Positions 1 through 6,993 of a DNA stretch of 64,000 nucleotides are shown in pieces. Within the stretch, counting starts at the first letter, position 1. The number at the start of each line of letters is the position of its first letter. Under the pieces are notes generated by a model. The model searched no databases and was not told the origin of the DNA. It saw only the letters and a list, made by a program, of their open reading frames with translations. The translations under genes were made by a program, and so were the position numbers. Source of the DNA: a virus. The stretch spans positions 1 through 64,000 of IMG/VR virus record IMGVR_UViG_3300005732_000005; one strand, written 5' to 3'.

Positions 1-26
1 GAAACAAAACAACTTAAGAGAACATT

Positions 27-269
27 ATGAAAGTTAAAAACTTAGAGTCACTAAAAGAATTAATCTTTAATGAAGATGTTGTAACTATCCCGTTAGGTTT
101 TACTTATACAGGGTCAGACTGTTACGGGTGCTATCAAGACTTGGTTACAAAAGAGATCTATGTTAGACACTCAGAGAATAGCTTTTATAAATACAATTCT
201 GTAGAAGAAACTATTGCAGAATATAAAGAATTAGGTTATCTAGTTAGTTTTAATTTATTGGATAAATGA
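27..269 (+). CDS. Small hypothetical early protein, 80 aa
   Basis: No domain is recognised. The protein is short, acidic and aromatic, with no signal peptide or membrane segment. The ATG follows a TAAGAG ribosome site about 8 bases upstream. It is the first of several small rightward orphan genes separated by control regions, an arrangement usual for phage early or host-takeover genes. That role is inferred from position only. Confidence 0.7.
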   Translation: MKVKNLESLKELIFNEDVVTIPLGFTYTGSDCYGCYQDLVTKEIYVRHSENSFYKYNSVEETIAEYKELGYLVSFNLLDK

Positions 270-272
270 ATA

Positions 273-328
273 GTTGCTTTGTTGGGTCGTTTTATAATAA
301 AATGCCTCTTAACAAGGTAATTTAATTT
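273..328 (+). repeat. 56-bp leader repeat, copy 1
   Basis: The stretch begins GTTGCTTTGTTGG, runs through an AT-rich dyad and ends TTAACAAG-N2-AATTTAATTT. It is nearly repeated at 587-643, and each copy lies just before a small gene. TTGTT and AACAA at the ends can pair, and the inner arms (CGTTTT/AAAATG) form the rest of an imperfect hairpin. A TATAAT at 293-298 could be a -10 box but has no well-spaced -35. It may be a terminator, a promoter or an operator. Confidence 0.6.
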
Positions 329-348
329 AACTTAAAGAGGGTAATAAA

Positions 349-579
349 ATGACTAATAATAATGAACAGATGTACTTATTGAATGAAAACAGATTTAATA
401 AACCAGCTTTGAATGCCGAAACTAAAGAAGAAATGAAAGGATTAATTAGTCTAGGTTATGGTAATTTTGTAAGAGTACTTGATGACATCTTTGTAACATA
501 TATATCTATAGATCCAATTAGTTGGGAAAAAGAAAGTGTTAGGATGTACAAGGCTTATTTAAACTCAGACATTTTTTAA
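349..579 (+). CDS. Small hypothetical early protein, 76 aa
   Basis: No family is recognised. The protein is soluble and mixed-charge, with a tryptophan/tyrosine-rich C-terminal half. A good AAAGAGGG ribosome site lies 7-13 bases before the ATG. It sits between the two copies of the 56-bp leader repeat, so it is probably expressed as a unit with its neighbours of the same style. Confidence 0.7.
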   Translation: MTNNNEQMYLLNENRFNKPALNAETKEEMKGLISLGYGNFVRVLDDIFVTYISIDPISWEKESVRMYKAYLNSDIF

Positions 580-586
580 ATAAAGG

Positions 587-643
587 GTTGCTTTGTTGGA
601 GCATTTTAAATAAAAATGCTTCTTAACAAGACAATTTAATTTT
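587..643 (+). repeat. 56-bp leader repeat, copy 2
   Basis: This copy shares GTTGCTTTGTTGG, the central AATAAAA-ATGC arm, TTCTTAACAAG and AATTTAATTT with copy 1 at 273-328. Here the dyad is cleaner: GAGCATTTT pairs with AAAATGC-TTC across an AT-rich loop, and TTGTT pairs with AACAA outside. The repeat ends just before the gene at 656. Confidence 0.6.
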
Positions 644-655
644 TGAGAGAATATT

Positions 656-826
656 ATGAAAAATAAACACTCTTCTAAGCGCCTAGAGCGTCTATTCAAG
701 TTAACAGATACATTACAAGAGAGGACACTTAGAACTAAGTATCTTTTAACCAAACAGGGGCTTTCTAAGGGTGCAGAATTGTATAAGCCGAGGGCTATTG
801 TTAAAACGGTTATTGTGAGGGGCTAA
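656..826 (+). CDS. Small basic hypothetical protein, 56 aa
   Basis: This ORF reads from an ATG with GAGAGA upstream to a TAA. The product is strongly basic (about 16 Lys/Arg in 56 residues) with KRLERLFKL and KYLLTKQGLSKG stretches, so it may bind nucleic acid. No family is recognised. It follows copy 2 of the leader repeat. Its C-terminal motif LYKPRAIV resembles KMYNPRSS in the decayed gene just downstream, so the two may be related. Confidence 0.55.
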   Translation: MKNKHSSKRLERLFKLTDTLQERTLRTKYLLTKQGLSKGAELYKPRAIVKTVIVRG

Positions 827-828
827 GT

Positions 829-1024
829 ATGAAAATTAATCTAGGGTGTGACGAGTTTACAGCAGATTATTGAGCCTAATCCACATTTTCATTCAGGGAC
901 TAAAATGTATAACCCAAGGTCTAGCTAGCTTTTTCATTCAATAGCTGATTCTAGAAAGGATAATTTCTATAGAGAAAATGGTTTTCATTTGACAGGGGAT
1001 TCTGCAGGAATTAAGGATTTATGA
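829..1024 (+). pseudogene. Decayed small gene with frameshift and nonsense codon
   Basis: An ATG two bases after the previous stop gives MKINLG and then terminates after 14 codons. Removing one G from GGGTGTG restores a reading frame (GVTSLQQIIEPNPHFHSG...) that runs to a TAG near 927-929. The same frame continues sensibly (LFHSIADSRKDNFYREN...) to the TGA at 1024. A +1 insertion plus one nonsense mutation therefore explain the stretch better than chance. Function is unknown. Confidence 0.5.
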
Positions 1025-1042
1025 GATAATCTCAATTTTTCT

Positions 1043-1145
1043 AAATGTTAATTGTTTGTTGTTAGATGTTAATAAATTGTTAACAAGGCTAACAGGAGTT
1101 AACAATTTTAAAATGTTAATCTATTGTGACAAACAATTAACATTT
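1043..1145. repeat. 17-bp inverted repeat with nested TTAAC repeats
   Basis: AAATGTTAATTGTTTGT at 1043-1059 is exactly complementary to 1129-1145. Between the arms are further GTTAAC/GTTAAT elements, including ATTGTTAA facing TTAACAAT around CAAGGCTAACAGGAG. The arrangement resembles clustered protein-binding sites or a small origin or operator region. No gene is seen between 1025 and 1232. Confidence 0.6.
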
Positions 1146-1232
1146 TATTAACAATTACATACATTGAAAACAGGTTACGAATGATGGGGAAAGAATTGTT
1201 AAAAGTCAATACTTAATTAGAGGTAAATTAAA

Positions 1233-1421
1233 ATGTACGTTTTATATGATGGTATGCAAGAATCAAGCCAAGATGTTAAAATATACTGCCCTACGTTAAA
1301 GGGTGATTTCTATCTAAGCCCGTGGTTTGCGAGTTACCCAGTTTGGGATAATGATAATTTCTTTTTTATAGAGGGGTTAGGGAATGATGAGTTAAGACTA
1401 TCTACAATGTTAGAGTTCTAG
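1233..1421 (+). CDS. Small hypothetical protein, 62 aa
   Basis: The ATG follows AGAGGTAAATTAAA, with AGAGG as ribosome site. The protein is acidic and rich in Tyr, Phe and Trp, with no membrane segment or known motif. It lies just downstream of the TTAAC-rich inverted repeat, which is its likely control region. Confidence 0.6.
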   Translation: MYVLYDGMQESSQDVKIYCPTLKGDFYLSPWFASYPVWDNDNFFFIEGLGNDELRLSTMLEF

Positions 1422-1786
1422 TAAGTATCATGCCAAAAAGATTAATTTTGTTAGAATAGTTTAGTCCAGAAAATCACCTGTATATAACAAAAATACATAT
1501 ACTGCTGAGACGTCCTGAGAGCCATTCTGAGGGGTTTTTGTGTTTACCCTAACATTGACAGTTTGAAGAGGAGATCTCAATTCGCCAATATATTGGCGGT
1601 GGACATTTGACAAAGTGGCACAGTATTTGCCAGTAAGGGTATTGAGAACAATTCTCATCAAAAAGTGTGCCAAAAATAAATTAAAATAATTTGTTGAAAG
1701 GGGTTGCCTGTTTTCAAAATTTAGTGCTAAGATCACCCCATCAAGGCAATAAAGCTTTTAACATATTCTATATAGGAATCATTATC
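1422..1786 (+). promoter_or_regulatory. Control region with operator-like palindrome, 6-3-6 hairpin and promoter motifs
   Basis: No gene is supported here. CGCCAATATATTGGCG (1583-1598) is a perfect 16-bp palindrome, followed 8 bases later by TTGACA (1607-1612). TGGCAC-N5-TTGC (1616-1630) fits the sigma54 -24/-12 pattern. TGAGAA-CAA-TTCTCA (1643-1657), followed by TCAAAAAG, is an outlying member of the stem-loop family found at 3.5-4.6 kb. The stretch ends with the promoter at 1704-1733. Confidence 0.55.
1704..1733 (+). promoter_or_regulatory. Early sigma70-like promoter
   Basis: TTGCCT and TAAGAT are separated by 18 bases, within the context GGGGTTGCCT...TTAGTGCTAAGAT. It matches the promoters at 2391 and 2731 in the preceding GGGTTG and in TGC just before the -10. 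Transcription would begin near 1740, so the gene must start at the ATG at 1787. Confidence 0.65.
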
Positions 1787-2341
1787 ATGTTATCACTAAA
1801 TGAAAAAGCAGCTCACTCAGTAACATACTTTGAAGCATTGCAAGCTAACCCAGATAATACAAAACAGTTTGCTATTGAAAAGCTAGGGTATTCAAAAGGT
1901 GAAGCTGAAGAAGTGGTGAAAGTATGGTGTGATTGTTTTGTAGAATTATCTAACGTTATGGAATGGGATCAGATTGTAGAGCTATCACAGGAAACAATCA
2001 CTGAAGAAGAGATCGCCAAGTCACAAAAACAAGATACAACAAAGTCAATTGTTAAGCAATTTATGAGTGACTGGGACAAAGAGTATAAAGCGATAAAGAG
2101 AGTTCAGAAATTACAAGAGGATCTAGACTGGGTTTATAAAACAGAAAAACCATATGAAAGAATTGCTAACAGTTTGAAGCTATGGAAACAAAAACACACC
2201 GATGCTTTCCAAGTGATTAAAGACAAAGTGGTAAAAGGATTGTATACAGAATCAACACTTGATAAGGCTATCGAATTGCACGGAAAGAATGATCTGGGGT
2301 ATGTAATAGACTGTTTTATGGACATGTTAGAAGAGGCATAA
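1787..2341 (+). CDS. Hypothetical helical early protein, 184 aa
   Basis: The start is placed at the ATG at 1787, downstream of the promoter and an AGGA ribosome site; upstream codons overlap the promoter. The protein is highly charged and largely alpha-helical, with heptad-like stretches around residues 75-120. No catalytic motif or family is recognised. It is the longest gene of the left-end early block. An early host-modifying role is inferred from position only. Confidence 0.75.
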   Translation: MLSLNEKAAHSVTYFEALQANPDNTKQFAIEKLGYSKGEAEEVVKVWCDCFVELSNVMEWDQIVELSQETITEEEIAKSQKQDTTKSIVKQFMSDWDKEYKAIKRVQKLQEDLDWVYKTEKPYERIANSLKLWKQKHTDAFQVIKDKVVKGLYTESTLDKAIELHGKNDLGYVIDCFMDMLEEA

Positions 2342-2390
2342 AACCTTTTCTTTTATAACTTTTTATTCTAAGTGAATTTGCTGAAGAGGG

Positions 2391-2418
2391 TTGCACTGCC
2401 CCCAGAATTTGCTATTAT
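2391..2418 (+). promoter_or_regulatory. Early sigma70-like promoter
   Basis: TTGCAC, a 16-base spacer and TATTAT, with TTTGC directly before the -10 box, preceded by GAGGG. It is nearly the same design as the promoter at 2731-2758. Confidence 0.75.
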
Positions 2419-2489
2419 TTATATCAAGCAAGGGGGAACAGAGATACACCCCCTCCAAACGAGAATTATTATCAAATAGGAATATTAAG

Positions 2490-2711
2490 ATGAATAAGCA
2501 AGAAACATACCAAATTATCGAACGTTTTTCTAAATTAGTAGATAAATATGAAAACAAACCAAAGTGGCACACTCTTTGCAAGGATGTAGTTTTCTGTGCG
2601 GAGTCTCTAGCACAACAAATCAATCTTGGCAAGGATAAATTTGAAATAAAAGAATATGTTGAAGATGTTAATAATGCAATTGAGAATTGTTATCAACAAG
2701 AAATAATTTAA
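2490..2711 (+). CDS. Small hypothetical early protein, 73 aa
   Basis: The start at 2490 is chosen because the promoter at 2391-2418 overlaps the upstream part of the open frame. AGG lies about 11 bases before the ATG. The protein is helical and charged with three cysteines; no family is recognised. It sits as a single-gene unit between two matching promoters. Confidence 0.7.
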   Translation: MNKQETYQIIERFSKLVDKYENKPKWHTLCKDVVFCAESLAQQINLGKDKFEIKEYVEDVNNAIENCYQQEII

Positions 2712-2730
2712 AATAAATGTGTTTTGAGGG

Positions 2731-2758
2731 TTGACACCCTCAACCAGTTTGCTATTAT
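2731..2758 (+). promoter_or_regulatory. Early sigma70-like promoter with consensus -35
   Basis: TTGACA, a 16-base spacer ending TTTGC, then TATTAT. The GGGTTG start and TTTGC-TATTAT end are shared with 2391-2418. This is the best sigma70 match at the left end. Confidence 0.8.
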
Positions 2759-2799
2759 ATACACATAGACAAGGCGAACAACAAACAGGAAAAAACATT

Positions 2800-3051
2800 A
2801 TGCTTAAATTCAAAAAACACTTTGCGGGTCGTTATATTGCAACACTAGGAACAGCAGTTATAGTAGTTGAGAAGCTGGAAGGGGAGTGGACATCATACCT
2901 TGAAGGGGACATGACAAGGGACACACAAGAGTTCTACCATACAAAAAAGCAAGCTATTGAAACAGTTAACTGCTATGCAAGTAATCCTGACAATGTGAAG
3001 GAATGGCAAGAATACTTAACTGAAGAAGAGGTAAAAGTTTTTCAAATCTAA
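2800..3051 (+). CDS. Small hypothetical early protein, 83 aa
   Basis: The ATG at 2800 lies about 40 bases after the -10 box, behind an ACAGGA ribosome site. The product has a basic N-terminus (LKFKKHFAGRY), a short hydrophobic strand (ATLGTAVIVVE) and an acidic C-terminal half. No family is recognised. It is the last gene before the gene-free region and is closed by the terminator at 3071. Confidence 0.7.
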   Translation: MLKFKKHFAGRYIATLGTAVIVVEKLEGEWTSYLEGDMTRDTQEFYHTKKQAIETVNCYASNPDNVKEWQEYLTEEEVKVFQI

Positions 3052-3070
3052 ATAAGAATCATTATCAACA

Positions 3071-3100
3071 AATGCCACTGTAAAATGTGGCATTCTTTTT
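3071..3100 (+). terminator. Rho-independent terminator
   Basis: AATGCCAC pairs perfectly with GTGGCATT across an 8-base loop and is followed by CTTTTT. It lies 20 bases after the stop of the gene at 2800-3051 and ends the left early block. Confidence 0.8.
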
Positions 3101-3102
3101 GC
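3088..3102 (+). promoter_or_regulatory. Sigma54-like -24/-12 match
   Basis: TGGCAT-N5-TTGC with GG and GC ten bases apart fits the RpoN consensus. It overlaps the right arm of the terminator at 3071, so it may be fortuitous. Similar matches occur at 1616-1630, 3368-3382 (GTGC variant) and 3826-3840 (TGGTAT variant). Confidence 0.3.
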
Positions 3103-3110
3103 ATACTAAA

Positions 3111-3130
3111 TGTTATGTTATAACATAACA
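3111..3130. repeat. Perfect 20-bp palindrome
   Basis: TGTTATGTTA is followed directly by its complement TAACATAACA. It lies just after the terminator of the left early block and opens the structured gene-free region. Confidence 0.7.
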
Positions 3131-3367
3131 AAATCTCTATTCACTTAATGAATAATTCCCACCTATAGCAAGTATCTAGCAAGCTACGTGCCAACTTGAT
3201 TTTACTAAAACACACTCCCTCTGAAAGCCTTATAAATAAAGGGCTAGAGACTTACGTCCTCAAAAGCAATTCCTGAGCATATGCAACACTACCCAATACA
3301 CTAGCTCAGGTTAATTAACCTTGCTCATACAGGCTCTCTCAAGGCGTTATATCTATATAAAACACTT

Positions 3368-3382
3368 TGGCACAGTATGTGC
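3368..3382 (+). promoter_or_regulatory. Sigma54-like match in a repeated motif
   Basis: TGGCAC-AGTAT-GTGC repeats the motif TGGCAC-AGTAT-TTGC at 1616-1630 with one change. GG and GC are ten bases apart as in RpoN promoters. No gene follows for 1.6 kb, so any transcript would be non-coding. Confidence 0.3.
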
Positions 3383-3548
3383 ATATGAATAAACCTTGCA
3401 TATGTATGCAAAAAGTGAATAATTGAGAATAGTTTGCATTTAAAGGTTAATGCATACCTATGCACAAATTGTGCATAAATATCTACCCATTATCTACTAC
3501 GTAGATGCAAGTAGTTCTCATTTACAAACAGTTATTAACCATAGGTTA

Positions 3549-4538
3549 AATGATAATTATTCTTATTACACTAGAACACACATAAATCTAAATGATAATC
3601 ATTACTAAATACGAATAGTTATCATTAATAAACTCTAATAATATCAATAATCTAAATGAGAATTGTTTTTATTTGCAATGTGCAAATGAGAAGTGTTATT
3701 GTTTAAGAATTAATCTTATTTAGAAATGTTAGCGTTTGTTAACATAAATAGTAATTATTCTTATTTAGATTACTTTATTAATCTTTTTAATGAGAATGAT
3801 TCGTATTAATTGATAAATTAAAATGTGGTATGTTGTTTGCATGTAATGCAAGAAGGATACCTCTTTGTTGCTATGCAACATATATGCCAAACTACCTTGA
3901 AAGCCTTTATTTATATAGCCATGGCTATATGAGAGTGATTGTTATTTGCAATTGCAAATTAAAGTAGAATGTTATGTTACATAGTAACAAAAGGGGGATA
4001 TTCGTCAACCTTGTTGACAAAGACAGGGTATTGTGAGAAGGGATAATTGGGGAAGGGGATTGCTGTAGTGGGAGTTGTGGGGGAGAGGGGTTTAACAAAC
4101 CACGAACACTAACACGACAACAACACAAGACCATTCACCTACTGTTACATAGTAACAAAAGTAAACACCATCTATTGCGTAGCAATAAAAGTACACTCTC
4201 TGTTAACATCGTTAACAAATATATAACCTTTCAAACAATAATCCTCTCACAAGCAATAATATCTCTGATGTAAATTAATTGTTAATAAAAGGTATGTTCT
4301 CGTTAACGTAGTTAACAAAGTGTAAACCCCCTTTACAAAATACAACTATTCATCATATCTATGATAAGAAGTATTATATTCATCTAACTAATACGACATA
4401 ATATAGAATATGTTAAATATAGATGAGAATGATTCTTGTTTGGAGGGAATACTTATTCAATAGGAATTGTTGTTATTTGAGAGGGATTCTCATCAACTAC
4501 GTTGATAAAAGAGATACTTGTTGAGAGGGGTTCTTATT
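3549..4538. promoter_or_regulatory. Cluster of Fur-box-like 19-mers
   Basis: Imperfect dyads resembling the gammaproteobacterial Fur box lie at about 3549-3567, 3591-3605, 3614-3630, 3655-3673, 3685-3703, 3747-3765, 3789-3807, 3929-3947, 4422-4440, 4459-4477, 4477-4494 and 4521-4538. The best are AATGATAATTATTCTTATT (3549) and AATGAGAATGATTCGTATT (3789). Two further partial copies lie at 1774 and 3053. Several may be by-products of AT-richness, but the AATGAGAAT core recurs too often to ignore. Confidence 0.45.
3826..3840 (+). promoter_or_regulatory. Weak sigma54-like match
   Basis: TGGTAT-N5-TTGC keeps the GG-N10-GC spacing but has T for C in the -24 element. It lies between Fur-like boxes and the stem-loop at 3867. 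No downstream gene is seen. Confidence 0.25.
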
Positions 4539-4976
4539 TGAGGGAGTAGGATATTTTATACGGAAAGTAGGTTGTTATGTTATAGTATAACAAACGTTGA
4601 GCAATGCTCACTTTACTTTCCACTTTTCCATAAATATCATTTACTTACAGATATTCTTCTCCAGATATTTCCACCCTCATACAAGGATATTTCTCCCCCC
4701 AAAATTTTATTTTTGTAATATAGGATATTTTTATATACTCCGTATATAGAGTGTGGTATGCTTTAAAAGGAGGTTAGTATTTTTATTATTTTTAGTATAT
4801 TTACTAAAGGCAAGCCTATTTTTCCTTAATTAAAACAATAACTTACAGAGAGGTTTAGACAAAATAATTTCATTTTGTAGGAGATATTTTTAATGGTTGT
4901 ATATATTTGAAAGTATGTTATTATTAAGAGTAGGATATTTTATTTTTAAAACACACTTAACAGAGGAGAAATATTT

Positions 4977-6257
4977 TTGAAGATAGAACTTATTGATTAC
5001 ATGATGGGTACAGGTAAGAGTAGTTATATTTTGGACAAGGTAGTTGATTGGAGTAATGAAGGTCTTTATGAACAGTTTATCTATATAAGTCCATTACTAA
5101 GTGAAGTAGGTGGTAAACGTAAAGAGAAAGGTAAAGGTTTCTTAAGAGGAAGAGTTCAAGAGAAAGCAGATTGTATGGACTTTAGATACCCTCTTAATAT
5201 ATCAAGTTCAAAACTAGATAGTTTTAGAGATTTACTTTTAAAAGGTAGTAATATTAGTGCTACACACAATGTATTTACAAACCTAACACCTTTAGATGTA
5301 GACCTTATTAAGGAGAGGAAGAATGTTCTCATCATTGATGAGGAAGTACAAGCTTTAGATACATATACAGATTTAGGTGTAAAGCATTTACAAGTATTAA
5401 TCAATGGTGGACAGGTTTATAAGGATGAAACTAACAGGTTATGTTGGAATCACAGATTGTTTCCGCAAACAGAAGATTTCCTAAATAACCCTTCAGAAGA
5501 TACATACTCTAAAAACGATTTACAGTTATCTAAATTCATTAATTTGTGTGATGGTGGTTACCTTCATTCGGTGAATGATAAGATTATGATCTGGGAATAC
5601 CCTATTAGTGTTCTAGAAGCTTTTGATAAAGTTATTGTCATGACTTATATGTTTGAAGCTAGTCCTATGTACTCTTGGTGTAGGATGAATAACGTTGATA
5701 TTGTCAGACTAGATATACCAGAACTTAAATCCAGAGAGGATGAGATAAAAGCGTCTCTAAAGGATTTAGTAACTGTAGTAGAAACCAGTAAGATGAAGAC
5801 AATAGAGAATTTTGGGTATAGTTATTCTTGGTGGAAAGGTACAGGTAGTAACAAAACTTACACAGCAAAGGTTAAAAATGTTTTAGAGGATTGTGTACAG
5901 AACCAATTAAAAGGTTTAAGTTACAAGGACTATATATTCACCTGCCCAGAGAATAGTTTCCCCAAAATTAAGGGTAAGAGATACAGCAGGAGTGACTGGT
6001 TGTATAGTGATTGTAAAGCTACCAACGATTATGCAGACAAGAAGGTTATGTTCTACCTTTACAGTAAGTTCCCTAATGTGTTTATTAGCCCTTTTTGTAA
6101 AGAGAAAGGTGTGAGTATTGACGAAGACATGTATGCCCTCAGTTCTATGCTACAGTGGTTGTGGAGAGGGTGTATCAGGAAAGGAGAACCTATGAAAGTG
6201 GTGATATTAAGTAAGAGAATGAGGGATTTGTTTAAGGAGTGGTTGGATGGAGAATAA
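4977..6257 (+). CDS. P-loop NTPase, SF2 helicase-like replication protein, 426 aa
   Basis: It starts at TTG behind a strong GAGGAG site. A Walker A-type loop (MMGTGKSS, residues 9-16) and a Walker B-type strand with acidic triad (VLIIDEE, about 116-122) mark a P-loop ATPase. The C-terminal part (LQWLWRGCIRKGEP...LSKRMRDLF) resembles motif VI regions of phage SF2-type or origin-binding helicases. It probably unwinds DNA or opens an origin. It is the first gene after the gene-free structured region, consistent with a replication-start role. The stop overlaps the next gene by 11 bases. Confidence 0.55.
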   Translation: MKIELIDYMMGTGKSSYILDKVVDWSNEGLYEQFIYISPLLSEVGGKRKEKGKGFLRGRVQEKADCMDFRYPLNISSSKLDSFRDLLLKGSNISATHNVFTNLTPLDVDLIKERKNVLIIDEEVQALDTYTDLGVKHLQVLINGGQVYKDETNRLCWNHRLFPQTEDFLNNPSEDTYSKNDLQLSKFINLCDGGYLHSVNDKIMIWEYPISVLEAFDKVIVMTYMFEASPMYSWCRMNNVDIVRLDIPELKSREDEIKASLKDLVTVVETSKMKTIENFGYSYSWWKGTGSNKTYTAKVKNVLEDCVQNQLKGLSYKDYIFTCPENSFPKIKGKRYSRSDWLYSDCKATNDYADKKVMFYLYSKFPNVFISPFCKEKGVSIDEDMYALSSMLQWLWRGCIRKGEPMKVVILSKRMRDLFKEWLDGE

Positions 6258-6993
6258 ATACTATGTCTACCAAGTTGTTCACGAAGGAGAAGTAATCTAT
6301 GTGGGTAAGGGTAAAGGTGGCAGATACAAACACGCAACCTCAGGTAAAAGTCATAATTATAAACTAAATGAATTCCATTTTAAACATAAGCTCCTTGGAG
6401 ATGTGTTGCCAGAAGTTGACATTATAAAGTATTTTGAAGAAGAGAAGGATGCTTTAGCTTACGAGTCAAAACTTATACTAGAACACTACCCTTATTGTAA
6501 CATACAGAAGAAAGAGAACGCATTAGATTTGTTTAAGGTCGAGCCTGTTAAAGATGGTGGTACGGAAGGACAAGATTATGTCCCTGTATATGAGGAAGGT
6601 GGGACAGAAAAGGAAGAGTTGGTTTTTCTTCCCACTACTGTAGAAGATGTGGATGATTTAATGAAGAAAAGATATGAAATCTATCTCGAAAACACAGAAC
6701 TTCTACGACCAAATACTTATCGGACATTCTTGAGTAGTCTTTTGTTCAACAAATCTTTGAAGTGGCGCGATATATCGCACCTCATTGAGGAATTGGTAGA
6801 ATCTATCCCAGATATGAGGAAAGATAATGGTGGACATAATAAGAGGGAGTTTGCAATTAAGTATGGTTTGTCTGAAAAAGAGGCTAAGTGTATTAACAAC
6901 AGGACAAATTATCTTAAAAAGAAAGGTAAACCTGTAACAGAAGAAGATTTATTAAAGACATTAGAAAAGTTTAGGAGGAAAAATGGAAAATAA
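6247..6993 (+). CDS. GIY-YIG endonuclease-like protein, 248 aa
   Basis: The N-terminal 95 residues are a GIY-YIG-type nuclease domain: YYVY strand, VIYVGKGKGGRYKH (catalytic Tyr and Arg/His region) and the later AYESKLI helix with the metal-binding Glu. A charged C-terminal region follows, with a helical domain at about 130-248. Such proteins cut DNA at specific sites and act as homing endonucleases or DNA-processing enzymes. It overlaps both neighbours and is paralogous to the next gene. Confidence 0.65.
   Translation: MENKYYVYQVVHEGEVIYVGKGKGGRYKHATSGKSHNYKLNEFHFKHKLLGDVLPEVDIIKYFEEEKDALAYESKLILEHYPYCNIQKKENALDLFKVEPVKDGGTEGQDYVPVYEEGGTEKEELVFLPTTVEDVDDLMKKRYEIYLENTELLRPNTYRTFLSSLLFNKSLKWRDISHLIEELVESIPDMRKDNGGHNKREFAIKYGLSEKEAKCINNRTNYLKKKGKPVTEEDLLKTLEKFRRKNGK

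Larger units (their letters stand above)
3492..4610. repeat. Array of covarying 6-3-6 stem-loops
   Basis: Arms of 5-7 bases flank loops of 3 bases (1 base in the 4578 copy): 3492-3506 ATCTAC/GTAGAT, 3867-3879 GTTGC/GCAAC, 3975-3989 and 4143-4157 TGTTAC/GTAACA, 4004-4018 GTCAAC/GTTGAC, 4173-4187 TATTGC/GCAATA, 4201-4217 TGTTAAC/GTTAACA, 4302-4316 GTTAAC, 4492-4506 ATCAAC/GTTGAT, 4578-4592 TGTTATA/TATAACA, 4598-4610 TGAGC/GCTCA. The right arm is often followed by AAAAG or AAAG. Arms change together while pairing is kept. Confidence 0.75.
3101..4976. other. Gene-free structured region of about 1.9 kb
   Basis: No open frame with a credible ribosome site is seen on either strand; the one 69-codon frame (3925-4134, minus) runs over palindromes and has no start signal. 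The region holds perfect palindromes (3111-3130, 3913-3930, 3944-3959), about ten 6-3-6 stem-loops and about a dozen Fur-box-like AATGAGAAT elements. Several AGGATATTTT copies lie near 4.5-4.9 kb. Possible roles are a replication origin, a protein-titrating or operator array, or non-coding RNA. Confidence 0.7.

Noticed and set aside
587-643. attC or transposon end in the leader repeat
   Set aside because: The dyad has GTT outside left and AAC outside right, the reverse of attC, and no target duplication or transposase is present.
1461-1736. 91-codon leftward frame
   Set aside because: Runs through the palindrome and promoter region; no ribosome site.
3296-3350. A third attC-like site ending AAGGCGTTAT
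   Set aside because: The right end resembles an attC arm, but no TAACAA left arm pairs with it within 150 bases and there is no GCTTCGC tip.
3925-4134. 69-codon leftward frame in the gene-free region
   Set aside because: Low-complexity translation over palindromes, no ribosome site.
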